NCBI RefSeq assembly: GCF_021389975.1 | Contig: NZ_CP089981.1 | Span: 1,444,501 to 1,508,500 of the forward strand | Reading direction: 5' to 3' | Length of the DNA: 64,000 nucleotides | DNA from: Fulvivirga ulvae | GTDB lineage: Bacteria > Bacteroidota > Bacteroidia > Cytophagales > Cyclobacteriaceae | Shown here: positions 8,962-18,607 of the stretch, piece after piece | How positions within the stretch are numbered: position 1 is the first letter of the stretch | Layout: every line of letters begins with the position of its first letter | The notes under the pieces: generated by a model | The model's input: only the letters and a program-made list of their open reading frames with translations | Told to the model about the DNA's origin: nothing | The model's database searches: none | Program-made: the position numbers and the translations under genes

Positions 8962-10302
8962 ATGAGGATCATTATCGCAGGAGCAGGAGATGTTGGCTTT
9001 CACTTAGCCAAGCTGTTAGCTTACGAAAGACAGGATATAATACTGATAGACAAGGATGGCGATACACTCAGGCAAGCGTCCAGCAGTTTGGACGTAGGAA
9101 TACTGAAAGGCAGCTCAACTTCGTATAAGATACTTGAAGAGGCAGATGTACAAAATGCCGACCTCCTCATAGCTGTAACCTCCTCAGAGGAAACCAATCT
9201 GACCACCGCCATGATTGGCAAACATCTTGGAGCAAAAAAGACCATAGCCAGAATACAAAACCTGGAATACCTGCTGGATAAGGAAAAGCTGGACCTGAAA
9301 GATCTGGGAATAGACGAAATTATTTCGCCGGAATCACTTGCTGCAAAAGAAATCAAAAGGCTTTTGAAAGAAGTTGCTTTGACCGACACTTTTGACTTTG
9401 ACCAGGGTAAATTGTCGCTTGTAGGTGTTACTATTGATGAAAACAGCAAGCTTTGCAATAAAACGATGGTTGAGGTGGCGCATCTCAACCCTAATCAAAA
9501 CTTCGTAACCGTTGCCATTCTACGGCAAAATAATACTATAATACCTCATGGCGAAAACAGGTTTATTGAAGGTGATCATGCTTATTTTATTGCCCAACCA
9601 GATGGCGTTGACAGTGTTTTAGAGCTTTCAGGCAAACAAAAACAGGAAATTAAGAATATAATGATCCTGGGAGGCAGTAAAGTTGGATTCCATGCAGCAA
9701 GAAGGTTGAGCAGGAAATTCAATGTAAAGCTTATCGAAAGCGACAAGGATAAATGCTTTGAGCTGGCAGACCAGCTTCGGAATGTAATGGTCATTAACGG
9801 GGATGGCCGCGATGTGGAGCTGCTTCAGGAGGAGGGCATTGAGGAGATGGATGCATTTATCGCAGTAACGGGTAACTCTGAAACAAATATAATTTCGTGC
9901 CTGGTAGCGAAGAATAATAATGTAAAGAAAACTGTGGCTTTGGTAGAAAATATCGACTACATACACCTGTCTCAAAACATCGGCGTCGATACCATGATCA
10001 ACAAAAAGCTGATTGCTGCTAACTTTATATTCCGATACATTCGTCAGGGAGATGTTATCTCCCTGACCAGCATACACGGTGTGGATGCAGAGATACTCGA
10101 GTTTATTGTAAAAGCCGGATCCAAAATCACCGAAAAAGAAATAAGGAACCTGGAGTTCCCGAAAGGAGCTATTATCGGGGGAGTAGTACGAAACGGGGTG
10201 GGCTATACCACTATGGGAGATTTCCAGTTCAGGCCAAAAGACCGGGCAGTAGTACTTTGCCGTCCGGAGTGTATCCACGCTGTTGAGAAATTCTTCAAAT
10301 AA
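8962..10302 (+). CDS. trkA: Trk system potassium transport protein TrkA
   Basis: 446-residue cytoplasmic regulator of K+ uptake with two tandem units, each an RCK/TrkA-N Rossmann fold plus TrkA-C. The first NAD(H) site is IIIAGAGDVGFHLAKLL at residues 2-18 and the second is IMILGGSKVGFHAARRL near 233. It gates the TrkH channel in response to nucleotides. It is followed after 5 bp by trkH and preceded by gldH with a 38-bp gap, so all four genes from ricT probably form one transcript. Confidence 0.95.
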   Translation: MRIIIAGAGDVGFHLAKLLAYERQDIILIDKDGDTLRQASSSLDVGILKGSSTSYKILEEADVQNADLLIAVTSSEETNLTTAMIGKHLGAKKTIARIQNLEYLLDKEKLDLKDLGIDEIISPESLAAKEIKRLLKEVALTDTFDFDQGKLSLVGVTIDENSKLCNKTMVEVAHLNPNQNFVTVAILRQNNTIIPHGENRFIEGDHAYFIAQPDGVDSVLELSGKQKQEIKNIMILGGSKVGFHAARRLSRKFNVKLIESDKDKCFELADQLRNVMVINGDGRDVELLQEEGIEEMDAFIAVTGNSETNIISCLVAKNNNVKKTVALVENIDYIHLSQNIGVDTMINKKLIAANFIFRYIRQGDVISLTSIHGVDAEILEFIVKAGSKITEKEIRNLEFPKGAIIGGVVRNGVGYTTMGDFQFRPKDRAVVLCRPECIHAVEKFFK

Positions 10303-10307
10303 TTGCT

Positions 10308-11762
10308 ATGAGGTTTAACTTCTGGTTAATAACCAATATACTGGGGCTGCTACTTGTTATCAATGGCATTTTCATGTTGTTATGCCTTCCTTTCTCCATA
10401 TACTACAGAGAAGATATCTGGCATTTGGCCACCTCAGGAGCTGTTTCTATTGTAGTTGGCGCAATTACATGGCTTGGAACCAGAAATGAACAAAAGAAAG
10501 AGCTAAAGAAAAAGGATGGTTACCTTATCGTTACACTGGGGTGGTTGTGCATGTCGTGTTTTGGCGCTCTGCCATACATTTTATCCGGCACTATTCCTGA
10601 CTTTACTAATGCATTCTTTGAAACCATATCCGGTTATACTACCACCGGAGCTTCGGTGATGACCGACATTGAAAGCGCCCCAAAAGGCATTCTATTTTGG
10701 AGGAGCCTTACACAGTGGATAGGTGGTATGGGTATCATAGTATTAGCCGTTGCCATTCTCCCCATATTAGGTATTGGAGGTATGCAGCTATTTGTGGCGG
10801 AAGCGCCGGGTATATCGCCAGACAAAATGAAACCCCGGATTAAAGAAGTTGCTAAGAGATTGTGGTTCATTTACCTTGGCCTGACCCTGATAGAAACCGT
10901 ACTCCTTATGTTTGGAGGCATGACCTTCTATGATGCCCTCAACCACTCCCTTACCACTATGGCAACCGGGGGCTTTTCAACAAAAAATGCCAGCGTAGCA
11001 TACTATGACTCTGCCTATATTCACTATGTGATCATCATTTTTATGTTCCTCGCGGGTACAAACTTCACCATTACTTATTTTGGTTTGAAAGGAAAATTCA
11101 GGAAAGTATGGGCCAATGAAGAGTTTAGAAATTACCTGCTTGTGGTTCTGTTGTTATCCATTTGCATATCCTTTTTTGTATTTTCATCCAAATGGGAAGG
11201 CTTTGAAAAGTCATTTCGAGACTCCCTTTTTCAGGTGGTTTCCATTATAACTACCACTGGTTATGTTACTGCCGACTATACAAAATGGGCACCATTCCTG
11301 ACCATAGTTTTCTTTTTGCTCATGTTTGTGGGTGCCTCAACGGGCTCTACTGCCGGAGGTATCAAAGTGGTAAGGCATACACTACTTTTTAAAAATAGTT
11401 TCCTGGAAATGCGGAGACAGCTCCATCCTTCTGCAGTGATCCCTGTAAGGTTAAACGGAGCCGCTGTTAGCCGTAGTATTACTTACAATGTGCTTGCCTT
11501 CGTCATGATCTACATGTTGGTTTATGCCATAGGCGTATTCCTGCTGTCCTTCACCGGCGTAGAGTTTGATACTGCCCTGGGTGCAGTTGCCACCTCTCTG
11601 GGTAACATCGGCCCCGGATTAGGAGAGGTAGGCCCTGTAGACAATTTCAACAGTATCACTCCTTTTGGTAAATGGATACTTTCTTTTCTGATGCTGCTAG
11701 GCAGGCTTGAACTATTTACTGTATTGATGCTCTTCAATATGAATTTTTGGCAGAAGTATTGA
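10308..11762 (+). CDS. trkH: Trk system potassium uptake protein TrkH
   Basis: 484-residue membrane protein of the SKT superfamily with four pore-loop repeats. The selectivity segments can be read as SGYTTTGASV, TMATGGFST, TTTGYVTAD and SLGNIGPG; each carries the filter glycine. Ten or more hydrophobic segments are visible. It imports K+ under TrkA control from the gene immediately upstream. It ends 88 bp before the convergent small secreted-protein gene. Confidence 0.95.
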   Translation: MRFNFWLITNILGLLLVINGIFMLLCLPFSIYYREDIWHLATSGAVSIVVGAITWLGTRNEQKKELKKKDGYLIVTLGWLCMSCFGALPYILSGTIPDFTNAFFETISGYTTTGASVMTDIESAPKGILFWRSLTQWIGGMGIIVLAVAILPILGIGGMQLFVAEAPGISPDKMKPRIKEVAKRLWFIYLGLTLIETVLLMFGGMTFYDALNHSLTTMATGGFSTKNASVAYYDSAYIHYVIIIFMFLAGTNFTITYFGLKGKFRKVWANEEFRNYLLVVLLLSICISFFVFSSKWEGFEKSFRDSLFQVVSIITTTGYVTADYTKWAPFLTIVFFLLMFVGASTGSTAGGIKVVRHTLLFKNSFLEMRRQLHPSAVIPVRLNGAAVSRSITYNVLAFVMIYMLVYAIGVFLLSFTGVEFDTALGAVATSLGNIGPGLGEVGPVDNFNSITPFGKWILSFLMLLGRLELFTVLMLFNMNFWQKY

Positions 11763-11850
11763 ATAGGGCACCAGTTTTCTACTTTTTTTGAGTTGATAGC
11801 TTCTGAATGTAATTGACAAATGGTTAGTTTTATAATACTCCCTTTCTATA

Positions 11851-12246
11851 TTAACCAAATTTAACATACATTGATATATACATTCTTACCGGTACATTGA
11901 CACCTCCACTTCTTCCTGCAGCCCAATTACTTATCTCCTCAATTGCTTCCTTTGTAATTTCAACATTGTCTGAATAACACATATTCCGTACATTTCCTTC
12001 TATATCAATAACAAATGAAAATACCACTCTTATACAGCCAACAAGTCTGTGTTTCGGTTTAACTTTCTCAGAGATATCCCTAAGGAATCCCTCCAAGCCT
12101 TCTTTATATTCAGGGGGACTTTCAACCACTGAATGAATCAACATGCCATCAATTGAATCCATTTCGCAGGGCTTCAACTCACTTTTGGTTTGAGCGTTTA
12201 GTGTAGTCAATGTAATCGCGAGTAAAACCAGTAAAGAAAATTTCAT
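11851..12246 (-). CDS. Small secreted TonB-C-terminal-like protein
   Basis: 131 residues beginning with the signal peptide MKFSLLVLLAITLTTLNAQ. The remainder resembles the C-terminal domain of TonB: a strand with VVFSFVIDIEGNVRN, a helix with EAIEEISNWAAG, and a final strand PVRMYISMYVKFG. There is no N-terminal membrane anchor or proline-rich linker, so it is not a working TonB by itself. Many Bacteroidota encode such free TonB-C-like periplasmic proteins. It sits alone between trkH and secDF. Function unknown. Confidence 0.65.
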   Translation of the reverse strand: MKFSLLVLLAITLTTLNAQTKSELKPCEMDSIDGMLIHSVVESPPEYKEGLEGFLRDISEKVKPKHRLVGCIRVVFSFVIDIEGNVRNMCYSDNVEITKEAIEEISNWAAGRSGGVNVPVRMYISMYVKFG

Positions 12247-12374
12247 ATGTTGAATGTAACTTATTACTAATAAACTAGTAGCACTCCCAGGTTATAATTT
12301 TCTTTAATTGTAAAAATAGGAACTCATACGATGTTATTTCACAGCAATATTCCAGAGAGTTAGACTAACACAAA

Positions 12375-12406
12375 GCAAAAAAGCGGATGTCTCTCGACAC
12401 CCGCTT
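12375..12406 (-). terminator. Rho-independent terminator after secDF
   Basis: On the minus strand the stem GCGGGTGTC/GACATCCGC (with one G-U pair, flanked by AA/TT) is followed by a run of T. It lies 24 bp past the secDF stop. Confidence 0.8.
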
Positions 12407-12429
12407 TCTTCTTTAATCCTATATATTAT

Positions 12430-15400
12430 TTACTCTATCTTCTTCTTATCCAGGTCAATTACCACCGGAGATGCAATAAAGATCGAAGAATAAGTACCCA
12501 CGATTATACCTACCAACAAGGCAAAAGAGAAGCCTCTCAATACCTCACCACCAAAGATGAACAGGATCAATACCACAATGAGGGTAGTGAAAGATGTCAT
12601 CAGGGTTCTGTTCAGGGTAGTATTTATCGCTGAGTTAAATACTTTAATTCTGTCAGAGCTGGTTCCTAAATTCAGGTATTCACGAATCCTGTCAAATACT
12701 ACCACGGTATCGTTAATGGAGTAACCAATAACGGTAAGCAGTGCTGCTACAAATACCTGATCTATTTCGAAACGGATACCAAACACGCCTGCAATGCCAA
12801 ACATGGCAAATACAAACAATGTATCGTGAACAACAGCCACAATAGCTCCTGTACTGAACTGCCACTTTCTAAACCTGATCAAAATGTAAAGGAAGATAAT
12901 TACAATAGAGAATATACCCGCCTCGTAGGACGAGCTCTTAATATCATCAGCTATGGTAGCTCCTACTTTTGATGATCCTGAAATGGTAAAGTGTTCTGCA
13001 TCAACCTGAGAGCTGTTGGCCACGTATTTCTGACCTGTAAACGATTCAATACCGCTGATCACTGCATTTTTCACCTCCTCATCAGCAGTATCAGATTCAT
13101 CATCTACCATATACGAGGTAGTCACCTTCATGATATTGTTGCTACCAAAGTTTTTAACCTCTGTACCGGCTCCTTCAAGTGATTCTGATAGTGCCAGTTT
13201 CATATCCGTGGCTGCTACCGGGCTCTGGAAGTTAACGATATACGAACGACCTCCTTTAAAGTCAACGCCCAAATTCAGTCCCTGTACTGCAACTATGGCC
13301 AAACCAATAACTATAATAGCTCCTGAGATAAGGTAGGCCAGCCTCCTTTTACCCATAAAGTCGATTCCAAAGTCAGCTAGCATGCTTTTAGACAATGGCG
13401 TTTTGAATGACACTTTACTTTCATCACCTTTTCTCACCATCCACTCGATGATAACTCTGGTAATGTATACCGCAGAGAAGAATGAACAGACTATACCTAT
13501 CATCAGCGTAATCGCAAATCCTTTAACAGGACCTTGCCCCAACACATATAGAATAACAGCTGTAAGTAATGTGGTTACGTTAGCATCCACAATAGAGCTA
13601 AATGCTTTTTTGTATCCATCTGTGATGGCAGCCCGGAGTTTCACGCCATTGTTGAGCTCCTCCCTGATACGTTCAAAAATAAGAACGTTAGCATCTATCG
13701 ACATACCAATAGTTAAGAGTATACCGGCCATACCTGGTAAGGTAAGTGAAGCGTTAAACTGCGCCAGGATACCCAAAATAAAGAATACGTTGAAAACCAA
13801 AGCAATATTGGCCACAAAGCCTCCTTTGGAATAGTATGCTATCATGAACAGCACCACTATTACCAAACCTGACACTATAGAGATTATACCCTGGTCACGA
13901 GCTATTTTCCCCAGTGTAGGTCCTACAATAGCTTCCTCAACTATTCGTGTAGGGGCAGGCAGAGAACCTGCTTTCAAAATGTTAGCTAAATCTTTAGCTT
14001 CCTCGATGCTAAAGTTACCTGAAATCTGAGAGCTACCATTCGGGATCTCTCCATTAACATAAGGTGCCGAATATACAAGGTTATCCAGTACAATGGCGAT
14101 TCTTCCTTTTGGCGTCTGGTTAGCTGCGTCGGCAGTCATTTTAGCCCATACTCTGGTTCCTAGAGCATTCATTTGCATGCTTACCGCAGGCCGGCTGTAC
14201 TGGTCAAGGTCCTGACGTGCATCAGTAATTACCTCACCGGTAAGTTTGGCATTGCCACCACGGCCTTTTCTTACAAAATATAACTGCAGGTATTCCTCAC
14301 CTGTTTGTTCGTTTACAGTAGGCTTTACTTCCCATAGAGGTTTAACTGTTCTTGGGAGTATAGACTGCACATCTTCCCTTCTCAATATCTTTCCAATAAT
14401 CGCCGTATCGCTAACATCATAAACCAATCCGTCACGGGCTTTGATCAGGGCAAATAATGGGGACACTTCATTGTTAACCAAAGAATCGAGTTGATCACCT
14501 GCAGTGGTGTCACCACTAAGTGCAGCGTCAAGATCGCTGCCTGTTTCATCTGTTGTGTCGGTATCAGCGGAAGAAAGTGCATCACCCAGCTCTTCTTCGC
14601 CTGCCGCTGCCTCTTCCTGTACTTCTGTTTTTAAGTCAGATGCATTAAGTTCTGTTTTAGCCTGCTGCTCTTTTACAAGCATATCATTTATAGCTACAAG
14701 AGAATTGTTAATCTCACTGAGTTCAGCTACTTCCCAGAATTCAAGTTTAGCCACTCCTTGCAGAAGTTTTCTTATCCTTTCGGGGTTATCAGCTCCGGGT
14801 ATTTCTATTTGTATTCTTCCCGTGCCCTGCAGCCTTTGAATATTCGGCTGCGAAGTACCAAACTGGTCAATCCTTGTTCTTAAAATAATGAATGACCTGT
14901 CGATGGCATCCTCAATTTCCTTGGAGATAATTTCCATTACAGCATCATCACTGTCGCTTCTGCTGATTCTGCCACGATTGGCGGCAGTGGCAAAAATATC
15001 TGCTAAAGGCTTCTCCGTTGTTTCCTGATATGATTCGTAGAAAAGATCAGCAAATCTTTCCTGGCTGTTTCTCTGCTTTTCTCTCGCCTTTTCTATGGCA
15101 GTAAGGAAAGCCGGATCCTGGCTGTTTCCACTCAGGCCTTTGATGATATCAACAGGAGAGACTTCTAAAGTAACGTGCATCCCGCCCTGAAGATCCAGAC
15201 CAAGGCTGAGCTCGGTATCTTTTACCTCTTTGTATGTAAACTCCGCACCAAACAGGTTGTAAACAGGTAAATTGTAAATAGAATCAAGGTATGCCTGTTT
15301 CTTGCTAAGATCAACGACTCCTGACTCGCCCGTTGCATAGTCTATGGCATCTTGCTGAATATTTCTCGCCACAAATGTGAACGACAGATAATAGACGCAC

Positions 15401-15450
15401 AGCAACGTAATAATGATTGTTAAAAATACTACTGCACCTTTATTTCGCAT
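12430..15450 (-). CDS. secDF: Fused protein translocase subunit SecDF
   Basis: 1006-residue fusion of SecD and SecF, RND-type membrane proteins that use the proton gradient to help secreted proteins leave the Sec channel. The SecD half starts with a TM segment and DLQGGMHVTLEV, carries the periplasmic P1 head, then six TM helices (GTPGMAGILLTIGMSIDANV-type core). The SecF half begins near residue 675 with GVDFKGGRSYIV and has its own TM block with GYSINDTVVVFDRIRE. An acidic Ala/Asp/Thr-rich insert lies at about residues 265-310. It is a single-gene unit with its own terminator. Fusion is standard in Bacteroidota. Confidence 0.95.
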   Translation of the reverse strand: MRNKGAVVFLTIIITLLCVYYLSFTFVARNIQQDAIDYATGESGVVDLSKKQAYLDSIYNLPVYNLFGAEFTYKEVKDTELSLGLDLQGGMHVTLEVSPVDIIKGLSGNSQDPAFLTAIEKAREKQRNSQERFADLFYESYQETTEKPLADIFATAANRGRISRSDSDDAVMEIISKEIEDAIDRSFIILRTRIDQFGTSQPNIQRLQGTGRIQIEIPGADNPERIRKLLQGVAKLEFWEVAELSEINNSLVAINDMLVKEQQAKTELNASDLKTEVQEEAAAGEEELGDALSSADTDTTDETGSDLDAALSGDTTAGDQLDSLVNNEVSPLFALIKARDGLVYDVSDTAIIGKILRREDVQSILPRTVKPLWEVKPTVNEQTGEEYLQLYFVRKGRGGNAKLTGEVITDARQDLDQYSRPAVSMQMNALGTRVWAKMTADAANQTPKGRIAIVLDNLVYSAPYVNGEIPNGSSQISGNFSIEEAKDLANILKAGSLPAPTRIVEEAIVGPTLGKIARDQGIISIVSGLVIVVLFMIAYYSKGGFVANIALVFNVFFILGILAQFNASLTLPGMAGILLTIGMSIDANVLIFERIREELNNGVKLRAAITDGYKKAFSSIVDANVTTLLTAVILYVLGQGPVKGFAITLMIGIVCSFFSAVYITRVIIEWMVRKGDESKVSFKTPLSKSMLADFGIDFMGKRRLAYLISGAIIVIGLAIVAVQGLNLGVDFKGGRSYIVNFQSPVAATDMKLALSESLEGAGTEVKNFGSNNIMKVTTSYMVDDESDTADEEVKNAVISGIESFTGQKYVANSSQVDAEHFTISGSSKVGATIADDIKSSSYEAGIFSIVIIFLYILIRFRKWQFSTGAIVAVVHDTLFVFAMFGIAGVFGIRFEIDQVFVAALLTVIGYSINDTVVVFDRIREYLNLGTSSDRIKVFNSAINTTLNRTLMTSFTTLIVVLILFIFGGEVLRGFSFALLVGIIVGTYSSIFIASPVVIDLDKKKIE

Positions 15451-15540
15451 TGTAATAAATATTTATAGTTAGGGTTTTAAAAATTAGGGGTCTCACATTA
15501 CCGGTGAATGTAAGAGATAAACAGAAAGTGCGCCTCTAGT

Positions 15541-15906
15541 TTATGGGGCGTTTGGGGATATAATTAAACGAAAGAGTGTTTTAAAGAAAGTATCCAGCTC
15601 GACCTTTTGATCAAACTCAACTTGTATTTCGTCGCTATTCGCCAGTTGCAGTTCGGCGATAAAATGGAGCACTTGTGTAATGGTAAACTGCACCACGGTA
15701 GTTACGGCATCCTTGCTAATGGTCAGGATGTCTGGTTGCTGATCATCCGTAGTTTCATTGCCGATCTCCGTTTTAACGCCAACTTCAGCGTTTGCCATGT
15801 AATCATAGTAGAATGACTGTGATACGAGTATCACAACGGCGGCTACAATACCAATAACAATCCCAATGGTTTGCTTGTACTTTGATATGTAATATTGCTT
15901 GTTCAT
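15541..15906 (-). CDS. Small membrane-anchored protein of unknown function
   Basis: 121 residues with one N-terminal transmembrane segment (IGIVIGIVAAVVILVSQSF, about residues 14-32) and a soluble, probably periplasmic, acidic remainder. No family was recognised. It follows udk by 55 bp on the same strand and would be the last gene of the nrnA-to-udk operon. The stop codon lies in an imperfect GC-rich inverted repeat that may weakly terminate transcription. Confidence 0.55.
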   Translation of the reverse strand: MNKQYYISKYKQTIGIVIGIVAAVVILVSQSFYYDYMANAEVGVKTEIGNETTDDQQPDILTISKDAVTTVVQFTITQVLHFIAELQLANSDEIQVEFDQKVELDTFFKTLFRLIISPNAP

Positions 15907-15961
15907 TCTTTTTCAGGACCCACAAAAGTAATGATTATACCTTATAAAACAAGAAGGAGTA

Positions 15962-16579
15962 TTATTTATTCAGCCTTGATCTTAAAAAGCCCGAAAGGAC
16001 CTTCAGCGCACTGTCAAAACTTTTGTTGTTTGGGATTATCAAGTCAGCCTCTTCCTTTAGAGGTTCCAGGTACCTTTCATAGGTTGGCATCACATGTTTT
16101 TCAAAGCGATAGAGTACATCATCAAGATCATATCCTCTTTCGACTTTATCTCTTACTATCCTTCGCTTAAGCTTCACATGATCTTTAGCAGAAATAAACA
16201 GCCTGAGATCAAGAAGTTCATTGATCTCTTTAAAGTGCATTACAAAGAGACCTTCAATCACTACGATCGGAGCAGCATCAAACTTAAGCATTTGCGCTAC
16301 TACGTTGGGGTTGTTAAAAGTATATTCCAACCGTGAAAACCCTTCCCCAGCCTTTATTTTCCTTATATCAGCAGCAAAAGCTTTGTCATCAATAGATTGT
16401 GGGGTGTCAAAATTCTTTACACCGTTTTCATCAAGAGGTTGCTGATCGCGGGGTAAATAGTAGTTATCCTGAGAGATAAGACACACATCTTTTTTATCAA
16501 ACTCGCGTAACAGGCTGTTTAAAAATAAAGTTTTACCTGAAGCACTCCCTCCCGTAATGCCTATAATAAACGGATCCAC
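15962..16579 (-). CDS. udk: Uridine kinase
   Basis: 205-residue P-loop kinase phosphorylating uridine and cytidine in pyrimidine salvage. Walker A is GITGGSASGKT at the N-terminus, ISQDNYY is the substrate loop, and VVIEGLFVMH is the Walker B region. Length fits the family (about 205-215). It starts 4 bp after the rdgB stop, within a tight minus-strand operon. Confidence 0.9.
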   Translation of the reverse strand: MDPFIIGITGGSASGKTLFLNSLLREFDKKDVCLISQDNYYLPRDQQPLDENGVKNFDTPQSIDDKAFAADIRKIKAGEGFSRLEYTFNNPNVVAQMLKFDAAPIVVIEGLFVMHFKEINELLDLRLFISAKDHVKLKRRIVRDKVERGYDLDDVLYRFEKHVMPTYERYLEPLKEEADLIIPNNKSFDSALKVLSGFLRSRLNK

Positions 16580-16583
16580 AAAA

Positions 16584-17168
16584 TTAGTTTTTTATATGGG
16601 TTGATAAGTATTCAATAAGTTTTCTGATAGCTATGCCTCTATGGCTGATCAGGTTCTTTTCCTCAATATTCATTTGGGCAAAGGTTTTATCATAGCCTTT
16701 TGGTATAAAAACGGGGTCATAGCCAAAACCATCAGTCCCGATTCTTTCTTTTATTATTTCACCTCTCACGATACCTTCAAACTGCCTGACTTTGCCATTA
16801 AGGATAAGTGTAACCACCGTTCTAAATTGAGCCTTTCTGTTTTCGCTGCCTTCGAGATTCTTAAGGAGCAAATTGATATTGTCTTCGTTACTCCGTATCT
16901 CACCGGCATATCGGGCCGACCTGACTCCTGGTTCACCATCAAGGGCAAACACTTCCAGCCCTGTATCATCTGCAAAGCATGATACTTTGTAGTTTTTATA
17001 AACATAGTCAGCCTTCTGGTGAGAATTACCCTCAAGGGTCTTTTGATCCTCCCGCAGCTCTTCATCACAGCCTATATCCGCTAAACTCACCAGCCTTATA
17101 TGGCTGGGGAGCAAGCGTTTAATTTCATTTATTTTGTTTGTGTTGTTTGTGGCAAAACAGATTTCCAT
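16584..17168 (-). CDS. rdgB: dITP/XTP pyrophosphatase (RdgB/HAM1 family)
   Basis: 194-residue Ham1-like enzyme that hydrolyses non-canonical purine triphosphates (dITP, XTP) to monophosphates and so cleans the nucleotide pool. Motifs are CFATNNTNKINEI at the N-terminus, FADDTGLEV, GVRSARYAG, and GFGYDPVFIP plus SHRGIAIRKL near the C-terminus. It sits 5 bp after the FKBP gene and 4 bp before udk. Confidence 0.93.
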   Translation of the reverse strand: MEICFATNNTNKINEIKRLLPSHIRLVSLADIGCDEELREDQKTLEGNSHQKADYVYKNYKVSCFADDTGLEVFALDGEPGVRSARYAGEIRSNEDNINLLLKNLEGSENRKAQFRTVVTLILNGKVRQFEGIVRGEIIKERIGTDGFGYDPVFIPKGYDKTFAQMNIEEKNLISHRGIAIRKLIEYLSTHIKN

Positions 17169-17173
17169 ATATG

Positions 17174-17653
17174 CTATTTTACCTCAATAAGGTCTACTTC
17201 AAATATCAGAGGCGTATTCGGCGGCACCGGGCCTTGCCCTGTTTTACCATAAGCATAATATGAAGGAATAAACAATGTACCTGAGGTTCCTTCGGAGAAA
17301 AATTGCAACCCTCTTTGGAAACCAGGAACAAGGCTACCTAAAGTAGTCTCTACAGAATCCCCCTGCTCAAAAACTTCATCAGATAAAAACCTGCCCTCAT
17401 AGTTGAATATAATTACATCCGTAACCTGAGGGTGTTCACTTATCGTGTCATTTTTAATTACATAACGAAGCCCTGATGCTGAATCCACAAGAGCCTCTAT
17501 GTTATTATCATCCAGGTATTGATCTATCAGCTCTATTTCCTTCTCAAACTGCTCCTGAACTGAAAGTCCTGACTCGTCATCGTTCGAACAACTGAATATG
17601 CCAGCAATTATCAGCAGGGAAACCAGGTATAATGAATATTTATTCATTGCCAT
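17174..17653 (-). CDS. FKBP-type peptidyl-prolyl isomerase lipoprotein (GldI-like)
   Basis: 159-residue lipoprotein; signal peptide and lipobox IAGIFSC end at Cys22 or so. After a short coiled region comes one FKBP domain (about residues 60-159) with the family signatures VPGFQRGLQ, TLFIPSYYAYG and NTPLIFEVDLIEV. GldI is a lipoprotein PPIase needed for gliding in Flavobacterium, and the nrnA-FKBP arrangement next to ndk resembles the gldI neighbourhood. GldI orthology is therefore plausible but not proven, because FKBP lipoproteins are numerous in this phylum. It is 3 bp downstream of a second FKBP gene. Confidence 0.8.
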   Translation of the reverse strand: MAMNKYSLYLVSLLIIAGIFSCSNDDESGLSVQEQFEKEIELIDQYLDDNNIEALVDSASGLRYVIKNDTISEHPQVTDVIIFNYEGRFLSDEVFEQGDSVETTLGSLVPGFQRGLQFFSEGTSGTLFIPSYYAYGKTGQGPVPPNTPLIFEVDLIEVK

Positions 17654-17656
17654 AAT

Positions 17657-18607
17657 TTAGTCTGCTACTTCAACCAGCTCCACATCAAACACAAGGATTG
17701 AATTAGCCACGATTTCCTCACTTCTCTGACGTGGACCATATGCCAATGGAGAAGGGATGTATAATGTTGCCTTACCACCTTCTTTAAGTAAAGCAATGCC
17801 CTCATCCCAACCTTTGATTACTCTACCCTGACCAAGTACAAACTCTAAAGGATCATATCCTCCTTGAGCTGCACGCTGCTCACTGTACAATTCTTTTTCC
17901 TTAGCTAACGTCTCATCGTTAGTATCAAACAAGGGTCCGTTTAACACATGTCCCGTATAGTTCACCTTTACAGTATCACCGGCAGAAGCCTGCTCTCCCG
18001 AACCTTCTTCTTTCATTACATAGAAAATTCCTGACTCAGTTCTTTTAGCCTCTATATTATTCTCTGTAAGGAATTTCTCAATGGCAGCCACATCAGTGGT
18101 TAGTTGTTGCTCAGCTTCCTCTTCACGCTTTTTCTGTTGTTTGGCCATCATTTCCTGTTGCCACGCCATAAACTCCTCCTGGTTAAGCACATTTTCTACG
18201 CCTACACTAAATGTTAGTGTTCCCTCTTGATTTATCTGAGGTGGTGCTTCAGACTTTACCGTATTTGCAAAAAAGTCTTTAATACTGATAGTGAATGTAA
18301 CGCTATCTCCTTTTGAGAGTTCGTTGAAAATTTGCTCAATACTCCCCTCGCTGCTGCTCCACACAGAGTCATTTTTAGGCACCACTATCGGAATACCCTG
18401 CTCAGCAGTTGTCATCCATACAGAATCTTTGTCATCCTTGTATTCCATATTCATCAGCAGGTACTGGCCATCTTCGATCGGCTGACTATCACCTTCTTTT
18501 ACCAAGGTATAGGTCATCCCGGAAGCAGTTTTCTTTTCTGAGTCATTGCATGATTGTAAAGCCACTACTACCAATAATGCCACTAAGGTTTTGAATGTAT
18601 TAATCAT
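17657..18607 (-). CDS. Two-domain FKBP-type peptidyl-prolyl isomerase lipoprotein
   Basis: 316-residue lipoprotein with lipobox VVALQSC. Residues about 30-150 form a degenerate FKBP-like domain (GDSVTFTISIKDFF) that lacks the usual YG and hydrophobic-pocket motifs. A Gln/Lys/Glu-rich helical linker follows. The C-terminal FKBP domain (about 195-316) is well kept, with VKVNYTGHVLNG, GQGRVIKGWDEGIALL, ATLYIPSPLAYG and VFDVELVEV. It is predicted to assist folding of exported proteins. Its start abuts the nrnA stop. Confidence 0.85.
   Translation of the reverse strand: MINTFKTLVALLVVVALQSCNDSEKKTASGMTYTLVKEGDSQPIEDGQYLLMNMEYKDDKDSVWMTTAEQGIPIVVPKNDSVWSSSEGSIEQIFNELSKGDSVTFTISIKDFFANTVKSEAPPQINQEGTLTFSVGVENVLNQEEFMAWQQEMMAKQQKKREEEAEQQLTTDVAAIEKFLTENNIEAKRTESGIFYVMKEEGSGEQASAGDTVKVNYTGHVLNGPLFDTNDETLAKEKELYSEQRAAQGGYDPLEFVLGQGRVIKGWDEGIALLKEGGKATLYIPSPLAYGPRQRSEEIVANSILVFDVELVEVAD

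Noticed and set aside
9628..10278. 216-codon open frame opposite trkA
   Set aside because: It lies fully antisense to a strongly conserved TrkA and its translation shows no domain or signal peptide.
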